Counted from the first letter of the stretch, positions 16,035 to 24,558 are shown. The stretch is DNA of 28,528 bases from JACMJP01 sp046160675 (GCA_046160675.1 JBJXHH010000081.1:1-28528), one strand, 5' to 3'. Notes: generated by a model from the sequence alone, not told the origin. Numbers and translations: made by a program.

Positions 16035-16982
16035 ATGAACACTATTCCAACAGTAAACCTTGCTGATTTTCTATCAGGCGACGCAAACAGAAAACAAAAA
16101 TTCGTAAGCGAAATTGGCAAAGCATATCATGAGGTGGGTTTTGTTGCCATTCAAAATCATGGTATTGATATGCAGTTGGTAAGCCAGTTTTATGAAGCTG
16201 TGAAAGATTTCTTTCACCTGCCTCTTGCTGTCAAAGAAAAATATGAGATCGCAGGGTTGGCAGGACAAAGAGGCTATACATCATTTGGGAAGGAACATGC
16301 TAAACACAGTAAGGCTGCTGATTTGAAAGAGTTTTGGCAGATAGGGCAGTTTGTTGAAAGTAATGACCCGCTAAAAGCCGAATATCCTGATAATGTGAAT
16401 ATAACAGAAATTCCAGAGTTTAATGACTTAGGGAAAAAGCTATATAAAAATTTTGAGAAAAGCGGAAAAGCAATTTTATCTTCCCTTGCTTTATATCTCA
16501 AGCTACCCGAAAATTTTTTCGATGATAAGATTCATAAAGGGAATTCCATCCTGCGGGCGATCTATTATCCTCCCATTGTTGATGAGCCAAAAAGCGCAAT
16601 AAGAGCTGAGCAGCATGAAGATATTAATCTCATAACATTGTTGGTTGGTGCAAGCGCAGACGGGCTGGAAGTTTTGCGCAATGACGGAGCATGGATACCT
16701 GTAAAAACTTCTCCGGATGAAATTGTAGTGAATGTGGGAGATATGCTGCAGCGATTTACAAATGATGTTTTAAAATCAACAACACATCGGGTTGTAAATC
16801 CACCAAAGGAACTTTGGCATACATTCCGGTTAAGTATTCCCTTCTTTTTACATCCGGTTTCTAAAATGGATCTCACATGTCTTACTTCATGTATTACAAG
16901 TGATAACCCTTTACATTATGAGCCAATTTCAGCAGGTGACTATTTAGATGAAAGGCTAAGAGAGATCGGATTGAAAAAATAG
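16035..16982 (+). CDS. 2-oxoglutarate/Fe(II)-dependent oxygenase, isopenicillin N synthase-like
   Basis: Soluble non-haem iron oxygenase of the IPNS/plant 2OG family, 315 residues. An N-terminal DIOX_N-type region (about 5-130, including GFVAIQNHGID) precedes the jelly-roll domain. The metal triad is intact: His194 and Asp196 (EQHEDINLITLL) and His251 (STTHRVVNP); Arg265 in FRLSIPFFLHP is the expected 2-oxoglutarate carboxylate ligand. The substrate cannot be read from sequence, and no biosynthetic cluster surrounds it. ATG 16035 is chosen over an upstream TTG at 16014 because similarity begins at MNTIPTVNLADF. It follows asnS in the same direction and converges on the pseudouridine synthase gene with a single base between stop codons. 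Confidence 0.9.
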   Translation: MNTIPTVNLADFLSGDANRKQKFVSEIGKAYHEVGFVAIQNHGIDMQLVSQFYEAVKDFFHLPLAVKEKYEIAGLAGQRGYTSFGKEHAKHSKAADLKEFWQIGQFVESNDPLKAEYPDNVNITEIPEFNDLGKKLYKNFEKSGKAILSSLALYLKLPENFFDDKIHKGNSILRAIYYPPIVDEPKSAIRAEQHEDINLITLLVGASADGLEVLRNDGAWIPVKTSPDEIVVNVGDMLQRFTNDVLKSTTHRVVNPPKELWHTFRLSIPFFLHPVSKMDLTCLTSCITSDNPLHYEPISAGDYLDERLREIGLKK

Positions 16983-16983
16983 T

Positions 16984-18423
16984 TTACTTTTTTAATCTTT
17001 TCAGTAATGTAATTTCCTTTTCATTTAAAAAACGCCATCTCCCCCGCTCAAGATTTTTCTTATCCAGCCCAGCGTATAAAGTCCTGTCCAGTTTTTCAAC
17101 CTGGTAACCGAGATGTTCAAATATTCTTCTAACTATTCTGTTCTTCCCCACATGCAGCATAATACCAATAACCTTTTTATTTTTTGCATCTGCATAAGCT
17201 ATCTCATCTACCATGGCAATTCCATCTTCCAATTGAATACCTTCAGATATCATTTTCAAATGTTGTGGTGTAAGGGGTTTATCTAACTCAACAGCATATA
17301 CCTTTTTTACTCCAAAACTAGGATGGGAAAGTTGCTGTGCCATCTCCCCATCATTTGTAAGCAGTAAAACTCCTGTTGTATTTCTGTCGAGCCTACCAAC
17401 GGGGTAAACCCTTTCGTCAGTGGCTCCTTCTATCAGTTGCAGAATTGTTTTTCTGCCCCGGTCGTCTTCTGCCGTTGTGATAAAATCTTTTGGTTTATTT
17501 ATCAAAATGTAAACTTTTTCTTCTGGTGTTATGAGTTTTCCTTTAAACCGAACTTCATCTCCCGGCATTACTTTGTAGCCCATCTCCCTCACTATCTTTC
17601 CGTTTACTTTTACAGAACCGCCGGCTATCAATTCATCTGCTTTTCTTCTTGCTGCTACGCCACAATGTGCTAAATATTTGTTCAGACGCATTTCATCAAT
17701 ATGAACAGGGCGGTTCCTTTTGGTTTTACCCGGATCATGTTCGTAGCTGGAATATTTTCTGTTGTCAGTGTTTGTGCGGCTTTTTTTCAGCGGGCTTTCA
17801 TCATCTATAAACCTACTGTTTCTGTCTTCTTCAAAATTTGCTTTTCTTCTGTACTCCCTTTTTTCGGGTTGCCGTTCATCTTTGAAATTTCTGTTGAATT
17901 GTTTTCTGTCGTCAAAATTTCTTCTATTAGTATTTCTGTCATCAAATCTTTTTTCGCCAAAGTTTTTTCTCACGGGGTTTCTGTCATCAAACCTTCTTTC
18001 TTCTTTCTGATCTAAAGGTCTCTTCCTCTGTTCAAAATCCCCGGATGTTCTTTTTTCGTAAGGCTTTCTTTCCTCCTCAAATCTTCTTCCCGATTTTCTT
18101 TCAAAGGGCTTTTTATTGTCATCAGGTCTTTTGTCATAATTTTTTTGAAAAGGCTCTTTCCTGCCAAATTTCCTGTTCTCGTCCTCTTCCCGCCTGTTAT
18201 TCCTCCCGGTATCATTCCTGTCAAAATCCCTTTCATTCCTTGGATTTCTGCGCCTATCCTCTTTTTGGTATGTACGATCGTCGTTACGGGAAAATTTTCT
18301 TTCCCTTGGCTCATCATTTTCAGAAATTTTGTTTGGTGAAACTCTTCTTTCAGGAGAAGTATGTTTTCTTGTCCGTTCTTCAGTTATCTGTTTGCGGATC
18401 TTCTTTTTGTTCTTCGGAGTCAT
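16984..18423 (-). CDS. rluB: RluB/RsuA-family pseudouridine synthase with long disordered N-terminus
   Basis: rRNA pseudouridine synthase, 479 residues from the ATG at 18423. Residues 1-240 are a low-complexity Arg/Asp/Asn/Lys/Phe-rich region with repeated RRFDDRN-, RNFDDRK- and KRFDDRN-like units. Then come an S4 RNA-binding domain (about 245-300, MRLNKYLAHCGVAARRKADE) and the catalytic domain with GRLDRNTTG, catalytic Asp346. RluB modifies 23S rRNA helix 89 in E. coli, and the S4-plus-catalytic layout fits RluB. ATGs upstream of 18423 exist but lie deeper inside scpB; the chosen start overlaps the scpB 3' end by 44 bases in another frame. No ATG occurs between 18423 and the S4 domain, so the disordered head is probably translated. 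Confidence 0.9.
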   Translation of the reverse strand: MTPKNKKKIRKQITEERTRKHTSPERRVSPNKISENDEPRERKFSRNDDRTYQKEDRRRNPRNERDFDRNDTGRNNRREEDENRKFGRKEPFQKNYDKRPDDNKKPFERKSGRRFEEERKPYEKRTSGDFEQRKRPLDQKEERRFDDRNPVRKNFGEKRFDDRNTNRRNFDDRKQFNRNFKDERQPEKREYRRKANFEEDRNSRFIDDESPLKKSRTNTDNRKYSSYEHDPGKTKRNRPVHIDEMRLNKYLAHCGVAARRKADELIAGGSVKVNGKIVREMGYKVMPGDEVRFKGKLITPEEKVYILINKPKDFITTAEDDRGRKTILQLIEGATDERVYPVGRLDRNTTGVLLLTNDGEMAQQLSHPSFGVKKVYAVELDKPLTPQHLKMISEGIQLEDGIAMVDEIAYADAKNKKVIGIMLHVGKNRIVRRIFEHLGYQVEKLDRTLYAGLDKKNLERGRWRFLNEKEITLLKRLKK

Positions 18424-19105
18424 GCTCTTCTGAACCATCTTTTTTATTTGTCTCATAATGTTCGTTTTGTGCGTCATCCCGACGCTCATCATAATTTGCA
18501 ATAATTGTTGAACCTGATTCGGTTTCTTCTACTGATACCATGATATCTCCTGGGTCGCCAATGGAAGAAATATCTTTTTGTTCAAACTCCCGCAGCTTGG
18601 GTAAATCATTTAATTCGTTTATCCCAAAATAATCCATGAAAAACTGCGTAGTGGCATATAACAAAGGTTTACCAGGTGTATCTGCCCGACCTGAAATTTT
18701 TATAAGATCCCTTTCCAGTAATTTCTGTAATGTGTGATCACAATTCACCCCTCTTATCTGCTCAACTTCTGTTTTAGTTATGGGTTGTGAATAAGCAATA
18801 ATGCTCAAACACTCCAAGGCTGCAGTAGATAATTTTCTTCGGGCACGGTGTTGCAATAAAGTTGAAATGGGTTTGTGATATGTCGGCTTGGTCAAAAACT
18901 GGTAACCGCCTCCGCTTTTTATAATTTCAAAAACAAAATCATCGTTTTCATATTTCATGCAAATAGCATCAACATGTTCCTGGATGGCTTCAAGGCTAAT
19001 CTCTTCACCACTGTAAGTAAACAGTACGGTTTGCAATTCGCTGATGGAAATAGGCTGTTCAGCGCTGAATATGAGGGCTTCAATGAGTTTCTGTAAATCA
19101 TTCAT
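18380..19105 (-). CDS. scpB: Segregation and condensation protein ScpB
   Basis: Kleisin-associated subunit of the SMC-ScpAB condensin, 241 residues, acting on the nucleoid. The twin winged-helix core occupies about residues 1-175, with the family motifs LIEALIFSAEQPIS at the start, LSTAALECLSIIAYSQPITKTEVEQIRG (about 92-119) and GRADTPGKPLLYATT. The C-terminal 60 or so residues are an acidic, probably disordered tail (many Glu, Asp and Gln). scpA is not in the window. The gene overlaps the rluB-like gene by 44 bases; scpB-rluB adjacency is common in bacteria and implies co-transcription. A TTG-N22-TATTTTTG promoter lies directly upstream. Confidence 0.95.
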   Translation of the reverse strand: MNDLQKLIEALIFSAEQPISISELQTVLFTYSGEEISLEAIQEHVDAICMKYENDDFVFEIIKSGGGYQFLTKPTYHKPISTLLQHRARRKLSTAALECLSIIAYSQPITKTEVEQIRGVNCDHTLQKLLERDLIKISGRADTPGKPLLYATTQFFMDYFGINELNDLPKLREFEQKDISSIGDPGDIMVSVEETESGSTIIANYDERRDDAQNEHYETNKKDGSEEHDSEEQKEDPQTDN

Positions 19106-19112
19106 ACCATTG

Positions 19113-19145
19113 CAAAAATACTGAATTTATTTCAGCCCGAGGCAA
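19113..19145 (-). promoter_or_regulatory. Promoter of scpB-rluB
   Basis: Minus strand TTG (19145-19143), 22-base spacer, TATTTTTG (19120-19113), an exact TAnnTTTG match ending 7 bases before the scpB ATG at 19105. This predicts a nearly leaderless transcript. An out-of-frame ATG at 19110 is followed at once by a stop and is not used. Confidence 0.6.
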
Positions 19146-19196
19146 ACCTAGGTGGATTTCACTTATGCACAAAATTGTAATTTTACACACATTTTT

Positions 19197-20366
19197 ATGA
19201 GAAAATTGGTTTTTTCTGGACTCTTGAATTTACTTTTTGCATTGCACTGCATTGCTCAACAGGGTATAAAGTTCAGGGAAATATCTTTCAAGGAATCCCT
19301 TGGTTTTGCTGCTACAGAAAATAAACCTGTTTTATTGATGAGCTATGAAAAAACCTGTGGGCATTGTGAAAAAATGCTGACAGAAGTATTTATAGATTCT
19401 ACTCTTGGTGATTTTTTTAACGCAAATTTTGTTTCCATAAAAAAAGAACTATCAGAACCTGAAGGGGGAACACTGGCAAAAAAGTTTTTCATCACATCGT
19501 TTCCTACTTTTGTAATTCTGAATAAAGAGGGCGACGTCTTATACCAGTTTGTAGGAGAGTTTAAAGGGGAAGATTTTTTGAAACAAGGGCAGCAGGCGTT
19601 GATAAAAGAAAATCAAATGCCGTATTTACAGGATCAATTTGAAAATAATATGTATGATTCAACTGCTTGTTATAAGTACCTGCAAGCATTATCAAAAGGC
19701 AGAATCCCTACACAGGAAGTGGTAGAAAGATATTTTGAAGCGAATAAAAATAACTTTGAGATAAGCACGGGAAACTGGAAAATTCTGAGTACAGGTGTCT
19801 CTGATATTTCTTCTGCCCCTTTTTCATTCATTTTAAAAAACAAGGAAGACTTTGCAAAAGTAGTAACGCAGAAAAAAGTTGACCGGAAAATTTACTTAAC
19901 CTGTGCATATAATTTGCAAACCGCTGCCAATGCAAATGATACCATACTTTATTTTTCAAGAAGGGAAGTTGCCATGCAGTTTTATAATGACAGGGTGGAT
20001 TCGCTCATATTTGTGAATGATCTGAGTATTTACGAAAAACATAAACAGTATACTAAATATCTTGATCGGGCTTTTTATGGAACAGCTGCTTATACCTGGA
20101 ACGATGCAACTCAACTGCGCCGTATCGGAGAAATGTTTCTACTCAAAACCTCTGATACAAATTATCTCGCAAAAGCGTTAACCTTTGCTGTTCGTTCTGT
20201 TGACCTGAAACCTGATTATTTTAATACGATCCTTGCGGCAAAACTTGCACTAAAACTCGAAGATAAAATACAAGCTAAGAATTTTGCAGAACAGGCTAAA
20301 ATGTATGCAGAGCAAAGGAAAACAAGCACAACGGAAGCCGAGAGTATTCTGGAGCAATGTAAATAA
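19197..20366 (+). CDS. Secreted thioredoxin-fold protein (CGHC)
   Basis: Exported protein of 389 residues: signal peptide 1-20 (ending HCIAQ), a thioredoxin-like domain (about 25-135) with active-site Cys54-Gly-His-Cys57 (EKTCGHCEKM) and the cis-Pro Pro103 (TSFPTFVIL). A C-terminal helical region of about 250 residues follows, with an end resembling TPR helices (AKALTFAVRSVDL..., AAKLALKLEDKIQAKNFAEQA). The CGHC pair suggests a periplasmic disulfide oxidoreductase; direction (reductase or isomerase) is unknown. The ATG at 19197 is chosen over GTG 19152 because it opens the signal peptide; TAATTTTAC, a promoter-like element, ends 8 bases before it. It is transcribed alone and ends before the terminator at 20645. 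Confidence 0.86.
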   Translation: MRKLVFSGLLNLLFALHCIAQQGIKFREISFKESLGFAATENKPVLLMSYEKTCGHCEKMLTEVFIDSTLGDFFNANFVSIKKELSEPEGGTLAKKFFITSFPTFVILNKEGDVLYQFVGEFKGEDFLKQGQQALIKENQMPYLQDQFENNMYDSTACYKYLQALSKGRIPTQEVVERYFEANKNNFEISTGNWKILSTGVSDISSAPFSFILKNKEDFAKVVTQKKVDRKIYLTCAYNLQTAANANDTILYFSRREVAMQFYNDRVDSLIFVNDLSIYEKHKQYTKYLDRAFYGTAAYTWNDATQLRRIGEMFLLKTSDTNYLAKALTFAVRSVDLKPDYFNTILAAKLALKLEDKIQAKNFAEQAKMYAEQRKTSTTEAESILEQCK

Positions 20367-20644
20367 CCAAGTCACTTCCTTCGCATGTCTGCGTTAACCT
20401 CATGCCCTCTTTGTCATTAATTCTGCTTTCAGTTGTTTTCCTCTCACCCCAACAACTCCAGAATAGATATAAGGCGCTTTCTTACATACAATATACACTT
20501 TGTTTTCTATTCACTCAGAAAAAAGTTATGCAAATTGTAAAGTCATTGTTACTGAAAATTGTGTAGGCGTAATGCTGATTGTGATTTTATTCTTGATAAA
20601 ATTATTTATTACATAACAGTAGGTACATCGTAAAATGGGTTTTA
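20367..20644. other. Intergenic stretch without recognised feature
   Basis: About 280 bases between the thioredoxin-fold gene and the terminator. I find no open frame of note, no tRNA-like fold, no promoter with both elements, and no repeat. It is AT-rich. It may simply be the long 3' end of the upstream gene. Confidence 0.5.
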
Positions 20645-20676
20645 AAAAAAGCTTCCCGCTAATGGGAAGCTTTTTT
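20645..20676. terminator. Symmetrical bidirectional terminator
   Basis: Perfect 13-bp inverted repeat AAAAAAGCTTCCC (20645-20657) and GGGAAGCTTTTTT (20664-20676) around the 6-base loop GCTAAT. The arms give a U-tract on either strand, as expected for a terminator serving the convergent genes ending at 20366 (plus) and 20698 (minus). Confidence 0.92.
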
Positions 20677-20697
20677 AACTAACGGATTACAACAAAA

Positions 20698-22653
20698 TTA
20701 TTTTTGCGCAAAGCCAATATAACTCTGCACCAACTGTATGAACTCATCCCTATAACCATTTGCATCAGCCCCTTTTGCATTTAATGCAAGTTTTATAACT
20801 TCTTCATATGTTGCTGAGCCCTTGTGTTCACTCTCTCTCAGCAGCATGCCGAACTCAACTACAGAACATGCAAAACGGAAATTATCTGAAGTTTGAGTAA
20901 AAGGAATCTGAGTGTCTTTTACTGACTTTTCAATCAACTTGCTTACATCTCCGTCAGGTTCTTTGTAGCGCAACTTCAAGTTTAAAATATCATCGCTGTA
21001 ATAAGCATCGGGTTTCACTTCTGTTACCTGGTATTTTAATTCTTCCGTTTGATTTTTCGTGTCAGGAGATTTCGGCTCATAACTTCCCTTGCGCAATTTC
21101 ACTTCATACATAGCTGTTACTTTATGTCCTGCGCCAAGTTCACCTGCATCTTTCTTATCATCTTCAAAATCCTCTTTATTCAATAAGCGGTTTTCGTAAC
21201 CTATCAGCCTATACTCTTCTACTTTTGCAGGATTAAATTCAATTTGAATTTTTACATCTTTCGCAATCGTAAAAAGCGTTCCTTTCAGATCGGCACCGAA
21301 GACCTTTTTCGCTTCTTTTTCTGCATCAATGTAATAATAACTGCCGTTGCCATTATCAGCGATCTGTTCCATTTTGCTGTCTTTGTAGTTGCCCATGCCG
21401 AAGCCGCACACAGTGATGAAAACCCCTGTCGTACGTTTTTCCTCAATCAACCTCGTCATTTCCGCATCGCTTGAAACACCTACATTAAAATCGCCGTCAG
21501 TACAAAGTATCACCCGGTTGTTTCCGCCTTTAATGAAATTATCTAAAGCAACTTTGTATGCAAGATTGATTCCAGCACCGCCCGCAGTTGAACCGCCTGC
21601 TTCAAGTTTATTGATGGCATCTTTAATTTTTTGTTTTTCTGATGCGGGTGTTGACGGAAGCACAAGGCCAGCAGCACCTGCGTACACAACTAAAGCTATT
21701 TTATCTTCTTCCCTTAAATTATCTACTAAATAGCTGAGTGACTTTTTTACCAGCCCAAGCTTGTTTGGATCCTGCATGCTTCCGCTCACATCAATGAGAA
21801 AAACCAAGTTGCTTAGATCAGTATTGCTATAGTCAATATCTTTTCCTTGTAGGGCGATCATCACTAATTTACTTTCAGCGTTCCAGGGGCAATCACTTAT
21901 CTCCATGTTCACTGCAAATGGATCATCGCCCGTTGGTTTCGGATAAGTGTAGTCAAAATAATTTACCATCTCTTCAATGCGTACTGCATCTTTCGGCGGT
22001 GTCTCTCCGTAAGAAATGAAACGGCGGATATTTGAGTACGAAGCATTATCTACATCAATAGAAAAAGTAGAAAGCGGATTGCCGATGGTTTTTTTGAAGC
22101 CGTTTTCGTTGATGGTGTTATAACTTTCTGTGTTGAAACCCTCATTGTAAAATTCCTCTTCATCCGCATAACTCATATCTGCACCTGATAAAGGGTAAGC
22201 CGTTATGTTATTTGTTGAAGAAGTTTCAGCTTTTTTACTCAGTTTCACTTTGTCTTGTTGTTTATGTTCAATGACCATGACCTCATCAAGCGATACCGAA
22301 GAATCATCAAGTTGCGCATCAGCAATTTTTGTTTCATTTTCAGAAACAACAATCTCTTTGATAGTGAGTTTTTCAAACCCTATGTATGTGAAAGTGAGAT
22401 CATATTTACCTGCCTCGAGTTTTTGAATTTCATACCTGCCATCAATGTCTGAAACAGTTCCGAATGTTGAGCCTTCAATAGTGACCGTACAACCGAAAAG
22501 CGGCTCTCCTGTTGCTTTGTCGGTAATAGTTCCTTTGATGACTGAGTTTCCCGTGAAGGATATTTCTTTGTTTTCTGATGAGATAGTTGTTCCAAGAATG
22601 ACACCGGAAACAATGAGTAAAAATCCGGCAATGCCGAGGGTTCGCTTTTTCAT
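20698..22653 (-). CDS. YfbK-like vWA protein with N-terminal CarboxypepD_reg domain
   Basis: Envelope protein of 651 residues. An N-terminal hydrophobic segment (1-22) acts as signal peptide or anchor. A carboxypeptidase regulatory-like beta domain follows (about 38-118, KGTITDKATGEPLFGCTVTIEG), ending in SLDEVMVIEHK, which resembles the linker before a TonB plug, although no plug or barrel is present. Then a YfbK-type N-domain (about 190-255), a vWA domain with complete MIDAS (Asp288, Ser290 and Ser292 in DVSGSM; Thr356 in GGSTAGGAG; Asp386 in CTDGDFNVG), and a C-terminal DUF3520-like domain. The function of this family is unknown. No full promoter was found upstream. A bidirectional terminator follows the gene. 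Confidence 0.9.
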   Translation of the reverse strand: MKKRTLGIAGFLLIVSGVILGTTISSENKEISFTGNSVIKGTITDKATGEPLFGCTVTIEGSTFGTVSDIDGRYEIQKLEAGKYDLTFTYIGFEKLTIKEIVVSENETKIADAQLDDSSVSLDEVMVIEHKQQDKVKLSKKAETSSTNNITAYPLSGADMSYADEEEFYNEGFNTESYNTINENGFKKTIGNPLSTFSIDVDNASYSNIRRFISYGETPPKDAVRIEEMVNYFDYTYPKPTGDDPFAVNMEISDCPWNAESKLVMIALQGKDIDYSNTDLSNLVFLIDVSGSMQDPNKLGLVKKSLSYLVDNLREEDKIALVVYAGAAGLVLPSTPASEKQKIKDAINKLEAGGSTAGGAGINLAYKVALDNFIKGGNNRVILCTDGDFNVGVSSDAEMTRLIEEKRTTGVFITVCGFGMGNYKDSKMEQIADNGNGSYYYIDAEKEAKKVFGADLKGTLFTIAKDVKIQIEFNPAKVEEYRLIGYENRLLNKEDFEDDKKDAGELGAGHKVTAMYEVKLRKGSYEPKSPDTKNQTEELKYQVTEVKPDAYYSDDILNLKLRYKEPDGDVSKLIEKSVKDTQIPFTQTSDNFRFACSVVEFGMLLRESEHKGSATYEEVIKLALNAKGADANGYRDEFIQLVQSYIGFAQK

Positions 22654-22744
22654 AGCAGTTATTTTTTAGTTAGTGAATGAAGTAACGGGTGGGAGATGCC
22701 GGGGTTGCAAAATTTCCATAAAGAAATAAAGATAAAAGGAAGTA

Positions 22745-23575
22745 TTACTGAAAAATGACAATTTTTTGAGAGGAGGTTATACTGCCGTTAATCAATAACT
22801 GACCAATGTAAGCGCCACCAGGAATGTTATACAGTGGTAAAGAATTCTGATTCTGAATATCATTCATGTACATTATTTTGTTTCCAAGCATATCAAACAA
22901 TCGGAAACTGATATGTTCATTGTCCAGCCCAGGTGGGACAAGAAATACTATGTTTTCTTTTACAATTTCAAATTGTACAGATTCAAGTGCTGGATTTGTT
23001 TGCCCGGTATGTAAACCCTCTCTTGGCGAAGCATTGTAAGCATAGCTATCAACTATAAACGTAAGGGCATTTGTGTTTAACTTCAATTTTACCCAGCCGT
23101 AGTAAGGGTTTCCAGCTACATATTGCTTAAAAGCGATGTAATAAAAACCTACTGAATCAGGCCAGGTGAATGAGTTGTGATGATAAATAGTATCGCCTTC
23201 AAAACTTATGTAGAGATAATTTGATTCAAAGAAATAAACTTCACCCGGCACCAAAGGCCACACTGCATTTGCATCTACCAAAATGTTTTCTTCCAGCGCA
23301 ATTGCAAACACATCATTACTCAAAACATACAGTTCATTCACTGATCTTATCATCACACTTAGATCTGTATGAATGCCGAATGCATCAACAGAAATTGAAG
23401 TATCTTTTTTTATTTCAAAATCAGTTGAGTCATCTTTATTGAAATCAATACTAAGTGTAGGTTGTGTACCTGAAGATGTAAAGTCAGGGTCATAATTCTG
23501 AAAAATTATTTGACATTCTCCCGAAGCGAGGGTTAACAGCAGAGCAACCGAACAAAATATTTTCTGCATGAACAT
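22745..23575 (-). CDS. Small secreted protein with T9SS C-terminal sorting domain
   Basis: Unrecognised beta-rich secreted protein, 276 residues from ATG 23575 (a second ATG at 23569 is equally possible). Signal peptide 1 to about 22 (FCSVALLLTLASGECQ). Around residues 25-45 lies an Asp-rich stretch (SIDFNKDDSTDFEIKKD) suggestive of metal binding. The last 75 residues resemble a type A T9SS sorting domain: FRLFDMLGNKIMYMND, then LPLYNIPGGAYIGQLLINGS and a KIVIFQ end. This implies export through the type IX system to the cell surface or medium, with the tail removed. It lies 43 bases after the flavoprotein gene, same strand. Confidence 0.8.
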   Translation of the reverse strand: MFMQKIFCSVALLLTLASGECQIIFQNYDPDFTSSGTQPTLSIDFNKDDSTDFEIKKDTSISVDAFGIHTDLSVMIRSVNELYVLSNDVFAIALEENILVDANAVWPLVPGEVYFFESNYLYISFEGDTIYHHNSFTWPDSVGFYYIAFKQYVAGNPYYGWVKLKLNTNALTFIVDSYAYNASPREGLHTGQTNPALESVQFEIVKENIVFLVPPGLDNEHISFRLFDMLGNKIMYMNDIQNQNSLPLYNIPGGAYIGQLLINGSITSSQKIVIFQ

Positions 23576-23618
23576 CAAAATAAAAAGGTAATGTTAGAAA
23601 AAAATAAGTTTCGAATTG

Positions 23619-24557
23619 TCAGGAAAGAATCCTCTTTTTAGCTTCTTCGTATTCAGTAACAATTTTTTCTAAAATTTTTTTCGCAGGAAGGATCTCTTTT
23701 ATCGTTGCAGAAATTTGCCCGATCTCCAGTTCACCTTCCCCCAAGTCACCTTCAAACATTCCTTTCTTGGCTCTTCCTCTTCCCAATAAATTTTTCAACT
23801 CTTCAACCGAAGCTTTTTCGGCATAAGCCTTTTCAACATCAGCATAAAATTTATTTTTTATCATGCGCACAGGAGTGATCTCTTTCAGTGTAAGAACAGT
23901 TGAACCTTCATCAGTAGTAATGATGGTTTGCTTAAAATTTTCATGAGCGCTGCTTTCTTCACTGGCAGCAAAACGGCTTCCCACCTGAACCCCTTCTGCG
24001 CCAAGTATCATGCATGCCAGCATCGCCCTGCCGTCAGCGATGCCTCCTGCCGCAATCACAGGAATTTCAACAACATCAGCCACCATTGGGATCAAACAAA
24101 GAGTTGTAGTTTCTTCCCTGCCGTTGTGCCCGCCAGCTTCAAAACCTTCTGCTACTACTGCATCACAGCCCGCTTCCTGTGCCTTGAGGGCAAATTTTTT
24201 ACTGCTCACAACATGCACAACTGTGATGCCTGCATCTTTCAAAATCTTCGTCCAGGTTTTCGGATTTCCTGCTGATGTAAAAACGATTTTTACTTTTTCT
24301 TCAAGAATAATATTGATGTGTTTATCAATATCAGGATATAACAGGGGAACATTTACGCCGAAAGGACTTTTTGTAGCTGCTTTACATTTTTGAATGTGTT
24401 CCCTCAACACATCCGGGTACATACTTCCTGATCCAATCAACCCCAAACCTCCCGCATTTGAAACTGCGCTGGCTAGCCTCCACCCGCTGCACCAAATCAT
24501 GCCGGCTTGTATGATTGGATATTGAATTTGAAAAAGTTGTGTGATCCTGTTTTGCAT
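23619..24557 (-). CDS. Nitronate monooxygenase / FabK-type FMN oxidoreductase
   Basis: TIM-barrel FMN protein of 312 residues. The family includes nitronate monooxygenases and the enoyl-ACP reductase FabK. Seen: the N-terminal barrel strand with QYPIIQAGM (12-20), NAGGLGLIGSG (34-44), the catalytic His144 in EGFEAGGHNG, and the FMN phosphate-binding IPVIAAGGIADGRA and GAEGVQVGSRFAASEE. The C-terminus has an acidic KKGMFEGDLGEGELEIGQ segment, typical of the FabK-like and NMO class I proteins of Bacteroidota. Choosing between enzymes needs comparison with known structures; a fatty-acid role cannot be excluded. It starts 1 base after the stop of the sugar nucleotidyltransferase gene, so both are one operon. 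Confidence 0.85.
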   Translation of the reverse strand: MQNRITQLFQIQYPIIQAGMIWCSGWRLASAVSNAGGLGLIGSGSMYPDVLREHIQKCKAATKSPFGVNVPLLYPDIDKHINIILEEKVKIVFTSAGNPKTWTKILKDAGITVVHVVSSKKFALKAQEAGCDAVVAEGFEAGGHNGREETTTLCLIPMVADVVEIPVIAAGGIADGRAMLACMILGAEGVQVGSRFAASEESSAHENFKQTIITTDEGSTVLTLKEITPVRMIKNKFYADVEKAYAEKASVEELKNLLGRGRAKKGMFEGDLGEGELEIGQISATIKEILPAKKILEKIVTEYEEAKKRILS

Positions 24558-24558
24558 T

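Noticed and set aside
17850..18000. Short repeated DNA units within rluB considered as a CRISPR or tandem repeat array
   Set aside because: The units are in frame, imperfect and encode FDDRN-like peptides; there are no spacers of regular length.
17701..18458. Plus-strand Phe/Ser-rich open frames opposite rluB
   Set aside because: They are the complement of the Arg/Asp/Lys-rich disordered region of rluB; composition is an artefact and no homology is visible.
20367..20697. Possible small RNA or tRNA in the longest gap
   Set aside because: No cloverleaf, no T-loop sequence and no promoter with both elements; only the terminator at 20645-20676 is supported.
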